The notes beneath the pieces are model-generated. The model was not told the DNA's origin. It worked only from the letters and a program-made list of their open reading frames with translations, and did no database searches. From NCBI RefSeq assembly GCF_002483225.1, contig NZ_DLHL01000028.1, forward strand, positions 76,262 to 140,261: a DNA stretch of 64,000 nucleotides, given 5' to 3'. This document shows positions 52,798 to 61,422 of the stretch, one piece after another (position 1 is the first letter of the stretch; every line of letters begins with the position of its first letter). The position numbers and the translations under genes were made by a program. This DNA is from Gemmatimonas sp. UBA7669. Lineage in GTDB: Bacteria; Gemmatimonadota; Gemmatimonadetes; Gemmatimonadales; Gemmatimonadaceae.

Positions 52798-53352
52798 TTA
52801 CTTGACCGTGAACGCCGCCACGGCCTTGTAGTTGTCCCACAGCACCGCCAGCTCACCGCCCTTGCCGGCTGGCTTGACCGTGATTTCCATCATTTCCTGC
52901 ACGGGGTTGTTGCTCGTGACCTTCATGGGGATGCTGACCAGATCCTGCGTCTTGTCATAGGCCGTGCCCCACTGGCCCGTCTGCTTGTTGATGATCAGCT
53001 CCCACTTGCCGCTCTCTTCGAGCTTGGTGAACAGCGTGTAGGTGCCGGCCGGTACGACCTTGCCACCAAAGTCCAGCGCCTTGCTGGTGGTGAAGTGCGT
53101 GGCCTGGTTGGCGCCCGTGCGCCATACCATGCCCCACTTCATGTCATTGAGACCGCCGAAAATCACGCGGCCACGCTTGGACGGACGGCCGTAGTTGACC
53201 TTGATGTCGGAGCCGGCAATGGACACCGACAACGAGTCGCGCGGCGAGGCCGGCGCCTGCCGCTGCGCGCCCTGGGCCTCGGCGGCCACGGAAACCACGG
53301 TGACAGCGGCGAGAGCCGCGGCGCCACGAATGAGCGAACGGGTGATCGACAT
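52798..53352 (-). CDS. DUF2911 domain-containing exported protein
   Basis: The 184-residue protein has a signal peptide (MSITRSLIRGAAALAAVTVV, cleavage near AEAQ) and the DUF2911 pattern: IKVNYGRPSKRGRVIFGGLN, VWRTGANQATHFTTSKALDF, GTYTLFTKLEESGKWELIIN, WGTAYDKTQDLVSIPMKV. The domain is a small beta sandwich of unknown function, common in Bacteroidota and relatives. The ATG at 53352 gives the signal peptide. A terminator separates it from the upstream VPS10-like gene, so it may have its own promoter. Confidence 0.92.
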   Translation of the reverse strand: MSITRSLIRGAAALAAVTVVSVAAEAQGAQRQAPASPRDSLSVSIAGSDIKVNYGRPSKRGRVIFGGLNDMKWGMVWRTGANQATHFTTSKALDFGGKVVPAGTYTLFTKLEESGKWELIINKQTGQWGTAYDKTQDLVSIPMKVTSNNPVQEMMEITVKPAGKGGELAVLWDNYKAVAAFTVK

Positions 53353-53377
53353 GAATGAGACGGGTAGAGGACGGGTG

Positions 53378-53409
53378 AAAACGGGCGGCACCGGATCGGC
53401 GCCGCCCGT
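53378..53409 (-). terminator. Rho-independent terminator after the VPS10-like gene
   Basis: ACGGGCGGC (53381-53389) pairs exactly with GCCGCCCGT (53401-53409) across an 11-base loop. On the minus strand TTTT follows directly. It lies six bases beyond the stop codon at 53416. Confidence 0.7.
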
Positions 53410-53415
53410 ATGATA

Positions 53416-56400
53416 TCACCGGGTGCCGGCTGCCGGTTCCCTGCCAAGCGCCGCGTCCAGCAAGGCCTTGGCCTGGTCCAGCTCCTTGCGCAGTACCGCG
53501 TACCGGTCGAACGCGTCACGGCCCACCTTCTGATCGGCGCGCGCCGTCATGCCGGCCAGGTACGAAATGTGCGCCTGCAGACCCGGCTTGCCGTACCGAA
53601 TGGGCTGCGTGTTCACGATCTCGCTCACCACCTTCACCATGGCTGCGGTATCAGCCGCGGCGCCGGTCGCCCCACGCAGACGCTGCTCGGCGGCGCGTAC
53701 CCGTGCCACCACCGCATTCACTTCGGCCACCATGTCGCGCATGCGGGTGTTGTGCGCGAACTGTTCCTGCAAGTCAGCTTCGGTGGTGCCATCAGCCGCG
53801 AGACGCGGGTCGATGCGCACGCGCAGCGGGACCGTCTGCGTCGTCCCACCCACCGAAAGGCGCAGCGTGTACTGGCCCGGCGGGGCGCCGAGTCCGTTGC
53901 GATGCTGCATGCCCCAGACGAAGCGGTTCATGCCCGCATTCTTCGTGACCAGATTGAGGGTCGGCGCAGCCACCGCGCCCGCGCCGGGACGGCCGGCCAT
54001 CATGGCCGCTTCCGGGTCGTCCTCGTCTGCCGCGCGGCGACGCGGCGGAGCCGGCGGCGTCACCCCACTCTTGTAGCTGTTCACCAGCTGACCGGCCGCA
54101 TTGAGAATCTCGATGCGCACCGTGTCCGACGGTGCCGTGGGCAGGTAGTAGTCCACGGTGGGACCGAGAATGGCCTGGCCCACGTTGGTGCGATAGCCGT
54201 CACGTGGCGTGAACAGCGTGACCGGCGCCGACGCGGTCCGCGCACCGATCTGCTGCAGCGGGGTGATGTTGTCGAGAATCCACGCCGCACGACCCTGCGT
54301 CGCGATGACGAGGTCGTTGTTGTGCACGCGGATGTCGTTGATGGGCACGATGGGCATGTTCAGGTTGAACGGCTGCCAGTGTGCGCCATTGTCGAAGGAG
54401 ATGTAGAGACCAAACTCCGTGCCCGCGTACAGCAAGCCTTCACGCACCGGATCTTCGCGCACGACACGCGTGGGCACGTCAGCCGGAATGCCGTTCTTGC
54501 CATCGGTGAGGCGCTTCCAGGTCTTGCCGTAGTCGTCGGTGCGATAGATGTACGGCTGGTAGTCGCCGAGCAGATAGCGATAGGTGGCGAAGTACGCCGA
54601 ACCCTTGCGGTGTGGCGACGCATCGATCCACGCCACACGCCCGCCCTCGGGCAGATCCTTGGGCGTCACACGCGCCCAGGTCTTGCCATCATCACGCGTC
54701 ACGGAGTAGGGGCCGTCGTTGGCACCGGTCCAGATGACCCCCTTCTCGAGCGGCGATTCCGAGATGGCGTAGAGCGTGCTGTAGAACTCTTCGCCGGTCA
54801 CGTCGCGCGTGATGGGCGAACCACTGCCGCCCTGACAGCACTTGGGGAAGGCCGTGAGGTCGGGGGAGATCTTCTCCCAGGTCACGCCGTTGTTGCGCGT
54901 GCGGTGCAGATACTGCGAGCCGTAGTACAGCACCTTGGGGTCATGCGGCGACGTGGCCATGGGCGTCGTACGCTGCATGCGGTAGATGAGGTCACCGCCG
55001 TCGTTGCCGTACAGCGACTGTCCACCAATCCAGTACGCCTTGGTCACCCCGGCGGCCACGTTCTGCACGTAGAACTGACCCTTGCAGTTGCCGTAAATGA
55101 TGTTGCGATCCGACGGGTGCGGAATGATGGGGCCTGTCTCGCAGCCCGGCCCCGTCTTCACCGCGTCCATGTTGAACGGCGCGTTGAGACTCGGCACGAT
55201 GTAGGTGCTGTTGTCCTGCTGCGCCATGTACAGGTTGTACGGGAAGGCATTGTCCAGCCACACGCCGTAGAACTCCGCCGTGGGCTGCACATCCTGCGAG
55301 CTCCAGGTGCGTCCACCATCGAACGACACATTGGCGCCGCCGTCGTTGGACTGCACCATGATGTTGCCGTCCTTCGGATTCACCCACAGATCGTGATTGT
55401 CACCGTGCGGCGTGCGGAACGGCGTGACGGTCTTGCCACCATCCGTGCTCTTGTAGAGCGTTTCCGCACCGCCGTAGATGATGTCCGCGTTGGACGGATC
55501 GGCGTTGAGCGAGGTGTAGTAGAACGGGCGCGTGATGAGACCCGGCGTGCTGTTCACCAGCTGCCAACTCTCGCCCGCGTTTTCGCTGCGATAAAGGCCA
55601 CCACCGGGCAGCGCTTCCACCAGCGCATAGAGACGCTGCGGGTTGGCGGCCGTCACGGCGAGGTTGCCCTTGCCGATGAGCTCATTGGGCAGCCCCGTGG
55701 TCTGCACGCGCTTCCACGTCTCGCCGCCGTCCGTGCTCTTGTAGAAGCCGCCCTCACGCGAGCCCGAGATGATGGTCCATGGCTTGCGCTCGATGCGGTT
55801 CATCCAGGCGTACACCACGTCCGGATTGCCCGGCTGCAGTTCCACGTCCATGGCGCCAGTGGAGTCGCTCACGTAGAGCGTCTTCTTCCAGGTCTTGCCG
55901 CCATCGGTGGTCTTGAAGACCCCGCGTTCGTTGTTCGGCTTGAAGATGTCGCCGTAGGCAGCCACCCACACGATGTCCGGATTGCTGGGGTGAATGCGCA
56001 CCGCGCCCACCTGTCCGGCATTGTACAGTCCGCGGAACTCCCAGGTCTTGCCGCCATCGCCGCTGCGATACATGCCGCGTCCCGTGGACACATTGGAGCG
56101 GACGCCGTCAGAGCCGGTGCCCACCCAGATCACGTTGGGATCGCTGTCGGCCACCGCAATGGCCCCCATGGACGCGACGGGGATCTTGTGGTCGGAGATG
56201 GGCTCCCAGCTCTCTCCGCCGTTGGTGGTGCGCCACAGGCCGCCACTGGCCACACCCATGTAGAACGTTCGTGGCTGGGAGGGCACGCCGGTTACGGCCG
56301 TCACGCGACCGCCGCGCGAGTGACCCACCAGGCGATAGGACAGGCCACGGAAGACGGCGGGATCGACCGACTCCAGTTGCGGAACCTTGGCTGAACGGGG

Positions 56401-56544
56401 TGTTGTGGCGCGCGGCGTGGAGCCGGTGCCTGGCCGGGAAGCGGTGCCCGTCTGGGCATCGATGGTGTGCGGGATCAGTGTCAAGAGCGCTGGCGTCAAT
56501 ACGGCAGCGGACAGGGACCACGCGGCCCGGGTGAATGGGCGCAT
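53416..56544 (-). CDS. VPS10/BNR-repeat exported protein
   Basis: The 1,042-residue protein has a signal peptide (AAWSLSAAVLTPALLTLIPH) and many BNR/sortilin-type repeats with the Asp-box look: GLWRTTNGGESWEPISDHK, GMYRSGDGGKTWEFRGLYN, GVFKTTDGGKTWKKTLYVSD, GFYKSTDGGETWKRV, TLYKSTDGGKTVTPFRTPHG, YRTDDYGKTWKRLTDGKNG. These form one or two ten-bladed propellers. After residue 860 there is a beta-sandwich-like region and a helical C-terminus. Such proteins occur in Bacteroidota and Gemmatimonadota; function is unknown, sialidase-like activity is not implied. The ATG at 56544 suits the signal. Confidence 0.9.
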   Translation of the reverse strand: MRPFTRAAWSLSAAVLTPALLTLIPHTIDAQTGTASRPGTGSTPRATTPRSAKVPQLESVDPAVFRGLSYRLVGHSRGGRVTAVTGVPSQPRTFYMGVASGGLWRTTNGGESWEPISDHKIPVASMGAIAVADSDPNVIWVGTGSDGVRSNVSTGRGMYRSGDGGKTWEFRGLYNAGQVGAVRIHPSNPDIVWVAAYGDIFKPNNERGVFKTTDGGKTWKKTLYVSDSTGAMDVELQPGNPDVVYAWMNRIERKPWTIISGSREGGFYKSTDGGETWKRVQTTGLPNELIGKGNLAVTAANPQRLYALVEALPGGGLYRSENAGESWQLVNSTPGLITRPFYYTSLNADPSNADIIYGGAETLYKSTDGGKTVTPFRTPHGDNHDLWVNPKDGNIMVQSNDGGANVSFDGGRTWSSQDVQPTAEFYGVWLDNAFPYNLYMAQQDNSTYIVPSLNAPFNMDAVKTGPGCETGPIIPHPSDRNIIYGNCKGQFYVQNVAAGVTKAYWIGGQSLYGNDGGDLIYRMQRTTPMATSPHDPKVLYYGSQYLHRTRNNGVTWEKISPDLTAFPKCCQGGSGSPITRDVTGEEFYSTLYAISESPLEKGVIWTGANDGPYSVTRDDGKTWARVTPKDLPEGGRVAWIDASPHRKGSAYFATYRYLLGDYQPYIYRTDDYGKTWKRLTDGKNGIPADVPTRVVREDPVREGLLYAGTEFGLYISFDNGAHWQPFNLNMPIVPINDIRVHNNDLVIATQGRAAWILDNITPLQQIGARTASAPVTLFTPRDGYRTNVGQAILGPTVDYYLPTAPSDTVRIEILNAAGQLVNSYKSGVTPPAPPRRRAADEDDPEAAMMAGRPGAGAVAAPTLNLVTKNAGMNRFVWGMQHRNGLGAPPGQYTLRLSVGGTTQTVPLRVRIDPRLAADGTTEADLQEQFAHNTRMRDMVAEVNAVVARVRAAEQRLRGATGAAADTAAMVKVVSEIVNTQPIRYGKPGLQAHISYLAGMTARADQKVGRDAFDRYAVLRKELDQAKALLDAALGREPAAGTR

Positions 56545-56818
56545 CGGGACTCGGCTGGGGTGAGGAGGGGTGGCGGGGCCAGTGCGACGCCCCTGCAAAC
56601 GAGCGGCCGATCGCACGGTCCCCCGAATTTAACGGCTCACCGTGGCGAGGTGCTGAATGGCGGCATGTAGCAGGTTGGACGACTGCGCGTTAGGCTCAAG
56701 AGAATCCAGACACGGGCGTCTCATACCGGACTCCCGGACAGGACTCCCCAGCGGATCGTTCGCGCCCTTCGTAGGTAGAAGGCCCGGACTTTCCTGCCCA
56801 CCGCTCTCCGGTTTCTGC

Positions 56819-58450
56819 ATGCCTGCTGCTGCACCTGCCCCTCCACGCACCACCGCCCCCGCACCGCCTGTGAACACGCCGAGTACGTCTCCCCCCTCAT
56901 CGGCGTCGGGTGCCGATGGCATGTTTGCGTATTGGAAGGAAGACTTGCCGGCGTCGCTGGTCGTCTTCCTGGTGGCTCTGCCACTTTGCCTTGGGATTGC
57001 GTTGGCGTCTGGCGCTCCCTTGTTGTCAGGGGTCATCGCCGGTGTCGTGGGTGGCATTGTGGTGGGCCTGGCCTCGGGCTCGCACCTTATGGTCAGCGGG
57101 CCGGCTGCCGGTCTCACCGCCATCGTCATTTCCGGCATTGCGCAGGTCGGCGGATTCCCGCAGTTCCTGCCCGCGGTGGTCATCGGCGGTGTCATTCAGA
57201 TGCTGCTCGGCGTCGCCCGTGCAGGCGTGATCGGCTACTACTTTCCGTCCGCCGTCATCAAGGGCATGCTGGCCGCCATCGGCCTCACGCTCATCCTCAA
57301 GCAGTTGCCGCACGCTGTGGGTTACGACGAAGACTACGAGGGCGATTTCTCGTTCATTAGCCCGTCGGGCGAGAACACCTTCGGAGCCATCGGCTCGGCG
57401 TTCAACGACATTCAGATCGGTGCGGTGCTGGTGTCGCTGGTTGGCGTGGCGCTCATGATCATCTGGCCCAAGACGCCACTCAAGAAGATCAAGCTTCTGC
57501 CCGCGCCGCTGGCTGCGGTGGTGGTTGGGGTGGCCATCAACGAAGTGCTGCGCCTCGTGAGTCCTGATCTGGCCATTCGCGGCACGCACCTCGTGTCGCT
57601 GCCCAGTGAAGGCCTCGACAATCTGCTGTCACAGGTGGCGCGTCCCGACTGGAGCGCGCTGGGCAACCAGAGTGTGTGGGTGCTGGCGGTAACCATTGGT
57701 ATCGTCGCCAGCCTGGAATCGCTGCTCAGTCTCGAAGCCACCAACAAGCTCGACCCGTGGAAGCGCGAAGCGCCGGCCAATCGCGAACTGTTCGCGCAGG
57801 GCCTTGGCAACATGACCTCCGGTCTGCTGGGCGGCCTGCCCGTCACCGGCGTCATTGTCCGCTCGTCAGCCAACATCGACGCGGGAGCGCGCACGCGTCT
57901 GTCAGGCATCGTGCACGGGGTCATGCTGCTGGTGGCCACACTGGCGTTGGCGTCGATGCTCAATCGCATTCCGCTGGCTGCGCTCGCCGGCGTGCTGCTG
58001 GTGACGGGCTTCAAGCTTACGACGCCGGCGCTGTGGAAGAACGCATGGGATCATGGGTGGTCCCAATTCATACCGTTTGCTGTCACCATCGTCGCCATTC
58101 TGTTCACCGACCTGCTCAAGGGCATCGGCATCGGTCTCGTGGTGGGCATCGTGTTCATTCTGGTGGAGCACATGCGCCGCCCGGCGCTCACCAGGATCAG
58201 TCCGCCCGGCGCCATTCTCACCCGCTACGTATTGCCTGACCAGGTCACCTTCCTGAGCAAGGCCAGCATCTCGCGCGAGCTCGAGTCCTTCACGTCGGGC
58301 ATGCGGGTGGAAATCGACGGCCGTCGCACCACGCGCTACGATCAGGATGTACTCGAGATCCTCAACGAATTCCGGGAAACCGCCAAGGGGCGGAACATCG
58401 ATTATCGTCTGGTCGGCGTGCCGGAATCCGACATCACGCCGCTGCACTAG
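56819..58450 (+). CDS. SulP family anion transporter (SLC26-like)
   Basis: The 543-residue protein has a Pro/Ala-rich cytoplasmic start and then SulP membrane segments: LPASLVVFLVALPLCLGIAL, LLSGVIAGVVGGIVVGLASG, LMVSGPAAGLTAIVISGIAQ, AVIKGMLAAIGLTLILKQLP and FAQGLGNMTSGLLGGLPVTG with the conserved NMTSGLLGGLPVTGVIVRSS stretch. The C-terminal end is short and STAS-like. The next gene, 46 bases on, is a beta-carbonic anhydrase, which favours bicarbonate (or another anion) as substrate. The ATG at 56819 was chosen by family length; a longer opening to 56657 is not supported. Confidence 0.92.
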   Translation: MPAAAPAPPRTTAPAPPVNTPSTSPPSSASGADGMFAYWKEDLPASLVVFLVALPLCLGIALASGAPLLSGVIAGVVGGIVVGLASGSHLMVSGPAAGLTAIVISGIAQVGGFPQFLPAVVIGGVIQMLLGVARAGVIGYYFPSAVIKGMLAAIGLTLILKQLPHAVGYDEDYEGDFSFISPSGENTFGAIGSAFNDIQIGAVLVSLVGVALMIIWPKTPLKKIKLLPAPLAAVVVGVAINEVLRLVSPDLAIRGTHLVSLPSEGLDNLLSQVARPDWSALGNQSVWVLAVTIGIVASLESLLSLEATNKLDPWKREAPANRELFAQGLGNMTSGLLGGLPVTGVIVRSSANIDAGARTRLSGIVHGVMLLVATLALASMLNRIPLAALAGVLLVTGFKLTTPALWKNAWDHGWSQFIPFAVTIVAILFTDLLKGIGIGLVVGIVFILVEHMRRPALTRISPPGAILTRYVLPDQVTFLSKASISRELESFTSGMRVEIDGRRTTRYDQDVLEILNEFRETAKGRNIDYRLVGVPESDITPLH

Positions 58451-58496
58451 TGCGCTACACTCACCTGTTGTTCTGACACTCCCCAGCCGACCTGCC

Positions 58497-59282
58497 ATGG
58501 AAGACTATCGCCGCATACTGCAACACAACCGGGAGTGGGCCGCTGCCATGGTGGCCGCGGACCCGGAGTATTTCAAGAAGCGCGCCGCCAAACAGGAACC
58601 GACCTTCCTGTACATCGGCTGCGCCGACAGCCGTGTGCCTGCCAATGTTGTCACCGGCACCGAGCCCGGTGAGATGTTCGTGCACCGCAACATCGCGAAC
58701 GTCGTGCTGCCGAGCGACCTCAACGCCATGTGCGTGCTGCAGTACGCCGTGGAAGTGCTCGACGTGAAGCACGTGATCGTCACGGGTCACTACGGCTGTG
58801 GCGGCGTGAAGGCGGCCATGGGCAGTGGGTCCCACGGCTTGGTCGATCACTGGCTGCAGCCCATTCGCAACGTGGTGCGCTGGAACCAGGAGGAACTGGA
58901 CCAGTATCCGGATGAGCAGTCGAAGTTCAATCGCGTGGTGGAGCTCAACGTGCTCGAACAGATCTACCATCTGTCGGAGACGCCCATCATCCAGAACGCC
59001 TGGGCCAAGGGCGGTCGCCCGCACCTGCATGGTTTTGTGTACGACATGCACACGGGTCTGCTGCGCGAAATCGCTACCGACGTGAACAGCCAGAAGACTG
59101 CCGACGAGTTGGCCACGCGGCGCCTTTCCGGCGTGCCGGCCGGTCCGCCGCCGGTCGCGGGCAAGCTGCAGCCGCCGCTGCAGACGCCGGCCCTCGAGGT
59201 CGGATCGGGTGAGCTGGCCGATGCCATTGCCAAGCGTGTGCTCGATCGCCTCGCGGCGGTCGGCGTGCCCATGAAGAAGTAA
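58497..59282 (+). CDS. Beta-carbonic anhydrase
   Basis: The 261-residue protein has the zinc motifs of beta-carbonic anhydrases: YIGCADSRVPAN with Cys42, Asp44 and Arg46, and VTGHYGCGGVKAAM with His98 and Cys101. It also has EMFVHRNIANVVLPSDLNAM. It hydrates CO2 to bicarbonate. The last 60 residues are a Pro/Ala-rich extension with a final helix (LADAIAKRVLDRLAAVGV), longer than the usual form. It is probably cotranscribed with the SulP gene and the small gene after it. Confidence 0.95.
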   Translation: MEDYRRILQHNREWAAAMVAADPEYFKKRAAKQEPTFLYIGCADSRVPANVVTGTEPGEMFVHRNIANVVLPSDLNAMCVLQYAVEVLDVKHVIVTGHYGCGGVKAAMGSGSHGLVDHWLQPIRNVVRWNQEELDQYPDEQSKFNRVVELNVLEQIYHLSETPIIQNAWAKGGRPHLHGFVYDMHTGLLREIATDVNSQKTADELATRRLSGVPAGPPPVAGKLQPPLQTPALEVGSGELADAIAKRVLDRLAAVGVPMKK

Positions 59283-59288
59283 GGAGCC

Positions 59289-59771
59289 ATGGCCAAGCTG
59301 CTTTCTCCCTTCAAGTCCCTGCCGGCGGAGCGCCGGCAGGCGCTGGTGCTCGAAGCCCTCAAGCGTCACAAGGGCGCCAAGACCCTGTATGCGCAGCGTA
59401 TCGCGGCCCGTGGTGGCGGCTTCCGCGCCACCACGCTCGTCACCTGGGCCAACGACAAGCTGGCGCGTGAGGTGCTGCGTCTGGGCGCACTGCAGGCCCA
59501 GGATGAGCTGGAGCTGCTGCAGATGCTGTACGTGGACCTCGAGCCACAGTACCAGATCACCTTTCTCGACGCGGCCGGTGTGACACACGAAAACGGTGTC
59601 ATTCCCGAGGATCTCGAAGCGCCGTACGCCAGCGCCGAGCAGGTGGCCGCTGGTGCCGCGGCCGTGCAGTCGGCGCACGGCGAGGCCGGCGCGCACTATC
59701 TGCGTACGCTGGTGACCTACAACCTGGCCGCCTGGCCGGGCCTCGATGCGGTGGTGAGCGCTGAGGCGTAA
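59289..59771 (+). CDS. Hypothetical protein in the SulP-carbonic anhydrase operon
   Basis: The 160-residue protein begins MAKLLSPFKSLPAERRQALV and has helices around RQALVLEALKRHKGAKTLYA and LAREVLRLGALQAQDELELL. The second half reads VDLEPQYQITFLDAAGVTHE and GAHYLRTLVTYNLAAWPGLD. No signal or membrane segment is seen, and I recognise no family. The start is AGGAGCC just before the ATG, only six bases after the carbonic anhydrase stop, so it is in the same operon. It could be a cytoplasmic partner of bicarbonate uptake; this rests on position only. Confidence 0.8.
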   Translation: MAKLLSPFKSLPAERRQALVLEALKRHKGAKTLYAQRIAARGGGFRATTLVTWANDKLAREVLRLGALQAQDELELLQMLYVDLEPQYQITFLDAAGVTHENGVIPEDLEAPYASAEQVAAGAAAVQSAHGEAGAHYLRTLVTYNLAAWPGLDAVVSAEA

Positions 59772-59774
59772 GCC

Positions 59775-61130
59775 TCAGCGCATCCCGAACATTCCGCCAC
59801 CACCAAAGGGCATGCGCGGCATTCCACCCTTCCCGCCGCCCATGCCCCCCATCTTTTTCATCATCTTCTGCATTTCGCGGAACTGCTCGAGCAGACGGTT
59901 CACTTCCGTCACCGTGCGACCGCTGCCCTTGGCAATGCGCGCACGACGTGATCCGTTGATGATCTCGGGCTTCTTGCGTTCCTGCGGCGTCATGGACAGC
60001 ACAATGGCCTCGATGTGCTTGAGGCGCTTGGGGTCCATCTTGACGTCCTTGAGCATCTTCGGGTTCACACCCGGCAGCAGCTTGAGCAGGTTCTCGAACG
60101 GCCCAAGTTTCTGCATCTGCCGCATGGCGCTCAGGAAGTCTTCGAGGTCCATGCCCTCCTTGCGCACTTTCTTCTCGAGCTTCTTGGCCTCGTCGGCGTC
60201 GAAGGCCTGCTGCGCCTTCTCCACCAGCGAGACCACGTCGCCCATCTGCAGAATGCGGCCGGCCATGCGCTCGGGATGGAACTCCTCCAGCGCATCGGGC
60301 TTCTCGCCCACACCGATGTACTTGATGGGCTTCTTGAGCACCCCGTAGATCGACAGCGCCGCACCACCGCGCGCATCACCATCGAGCTTGGTCAGGATGA
60401 CGCCGGTGATGTCGAGGGCCTCGTTGAAGCCCTGCGCAATCTTCACCGCTTCCTGGCCCGTCATGCCGTCGGCCACGAAGAGGATTTCGTCCGGCTTGAT
60501 GGCGGCCTTGAGGCGCACCAACTCGTCCATCATTTCGGCGTCGATCTGCAGACGACCGGCCGTGTCGACAATGACCACGCGGTCGCGGTTGCGCTGCCCC
60601 TGATCAATGCCGGCCTTGGCAATCTTCACCACATCCTGCGTGCCACGATCGGCGTACACGGGCACATCGAGCGCCTTGCCCAGCGTTTCCAGCTGATCGA
60701 TGGCCGCGGGGCGGTACACGTCGGCCGCCACCAGGCGCGTGCTCTTGTTCTCGAGCTTGAGCTTGCGCGCGAGCTTGCCGGCCGTGGTGGTCTTACCCGA
60801 GCCCTGAAGACCCACCATCATCACGACGGTCGGCGGCACCGAGCTCATCTTGAGCCCCTCGCGCTGCTCGCCCAGCATGGACGTGAGTTCGTCGTGGACG
60901 ATCTTCACGAGCTGTTGCGCCGGCTGCACCGTCTTGATCTGCAGCACGCCGACGGCCTTCTTCTCCACCCGCTCCAGGAACTCGCGGGTGAGCGCAAAGT
61001 TCACGTCGGCCTCGAGCAGCACGCGCCGGACCTCGCGCATGCCCTCCTTGATGTCGGCTTCCGTGAGAACGCCCCGTCCGCGCAGCTTGGCGAAGACGTT
61101 GCCGAGTTTGTCTGTCAGTTCGTCGAACAT
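59775..61130 (-). CDS. ffh: Signal recognition particle protein Ffh
   Basis: The 451-residue protein has the N domain, a GTPase G domain with GLQGSGKT (107-114), DTAGRLQIDAEMMDELV and ILTKLDGDARGGAALSIYGV, and a Met-rich M domain ending MQKMMKKMGGMGGGKGGMPR. With 4.5S RNA it targets nascent inner-membrane proteins to FtsY. It is convergent with the small hypothetical gene, three bases away, and divergent from lon. Typical partners rpsP-rimM-trmD lie nine kilobases downstream on the same strand. Confidence 0.97.
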   Translation of the reverse strand: MFDELTDKLGNVFAKLRGRGVLTEADIKEGMREVRRVLLEADVNFALTREFLERVEKKAVGVLQIKTVQPAQQLVKIVHDELTSMLGEQREGLKMSSVPPTVVMMVGLQGSGKTTTAGKLARKLKLENKSTRLVAADVYRPAAIDQLETLGKALDVPVYADRGTQDVVKIAKAGIDQGQRNRDRVVIVDTAGRLQIDAEMMDELVRLKAAIKPDEILFVADGMTGQEAVKIAQGFNEALDITGVILTKLDGDARGGAALSIYGVLKKPIKYIGVGEKPDALEEFHPERMAGRILQMGDVVSLVEKAQQAFDADEAKKLEKKVRKEGMDLEDFLSAMRQMQKLGPFENLLKLLPGVNPKMLKDVKMDPKRLKHIEAIVLSMTPQERKKPEIINGSRRARIAKGSGRTVTEVNRLLEQFREMQKMMKKMGGMGGGKGGMPRMPFGGGGMFGMR

Positions 61131-61422
61131 CCTTCAAGCTGTCACAGTCGGACAGGAAAGGCCACTGCACAGGGCCCTCGGCGTGACGGACCGACGGGGG
61201 GCCTGCCGTCGCCGGGCGGCACCAGACGGGCGGCCTCGAGCGGATCTGGAGGCCCAATCCGGCCCGCCCCGTGACACATCGTTCCCGCTGGTGCTTAACT
61301 TGTGGTGGAAACACGCGTTGCCCGTCCCGCGCCGGTCCGTACATTGGCCGACAGTGCGTCACGCTGTCACACTTCCTGCCCGCCACGTGTCCCGCTCAAG
61401 CCCTCGTTACTCCGCCGTGCAG
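61131..61422. promoter_or_regulatory. Divergent ffh-lon intergenic region
   Basis: No gene is seen in these 292 bases. On the plus strand TTGCCC (61318-61323) and TACATT (61340-61345), 16 bases apart, resemble a vegetative promoter about 75 bases before lon. I found no HrcA-type CIRCE palindrome. The ffh promoter is not identified. Confidence 0.3.

Noticed and set aside
53410..56394. 994-codon open frame antisense to the VPS10/BNR gene
   Set aside because: It lacks any family motif and mirrors the codon periodicity of the sense gene, which has obvious Asp-box repeats and a signal peptide.
61261..61345. HrcA (CIRCE) or similar heat-shock operator before lon
   Set aside because: No TTAGCACTC inverted repeat was found; only a loose -35/-10-like pair can be seen.
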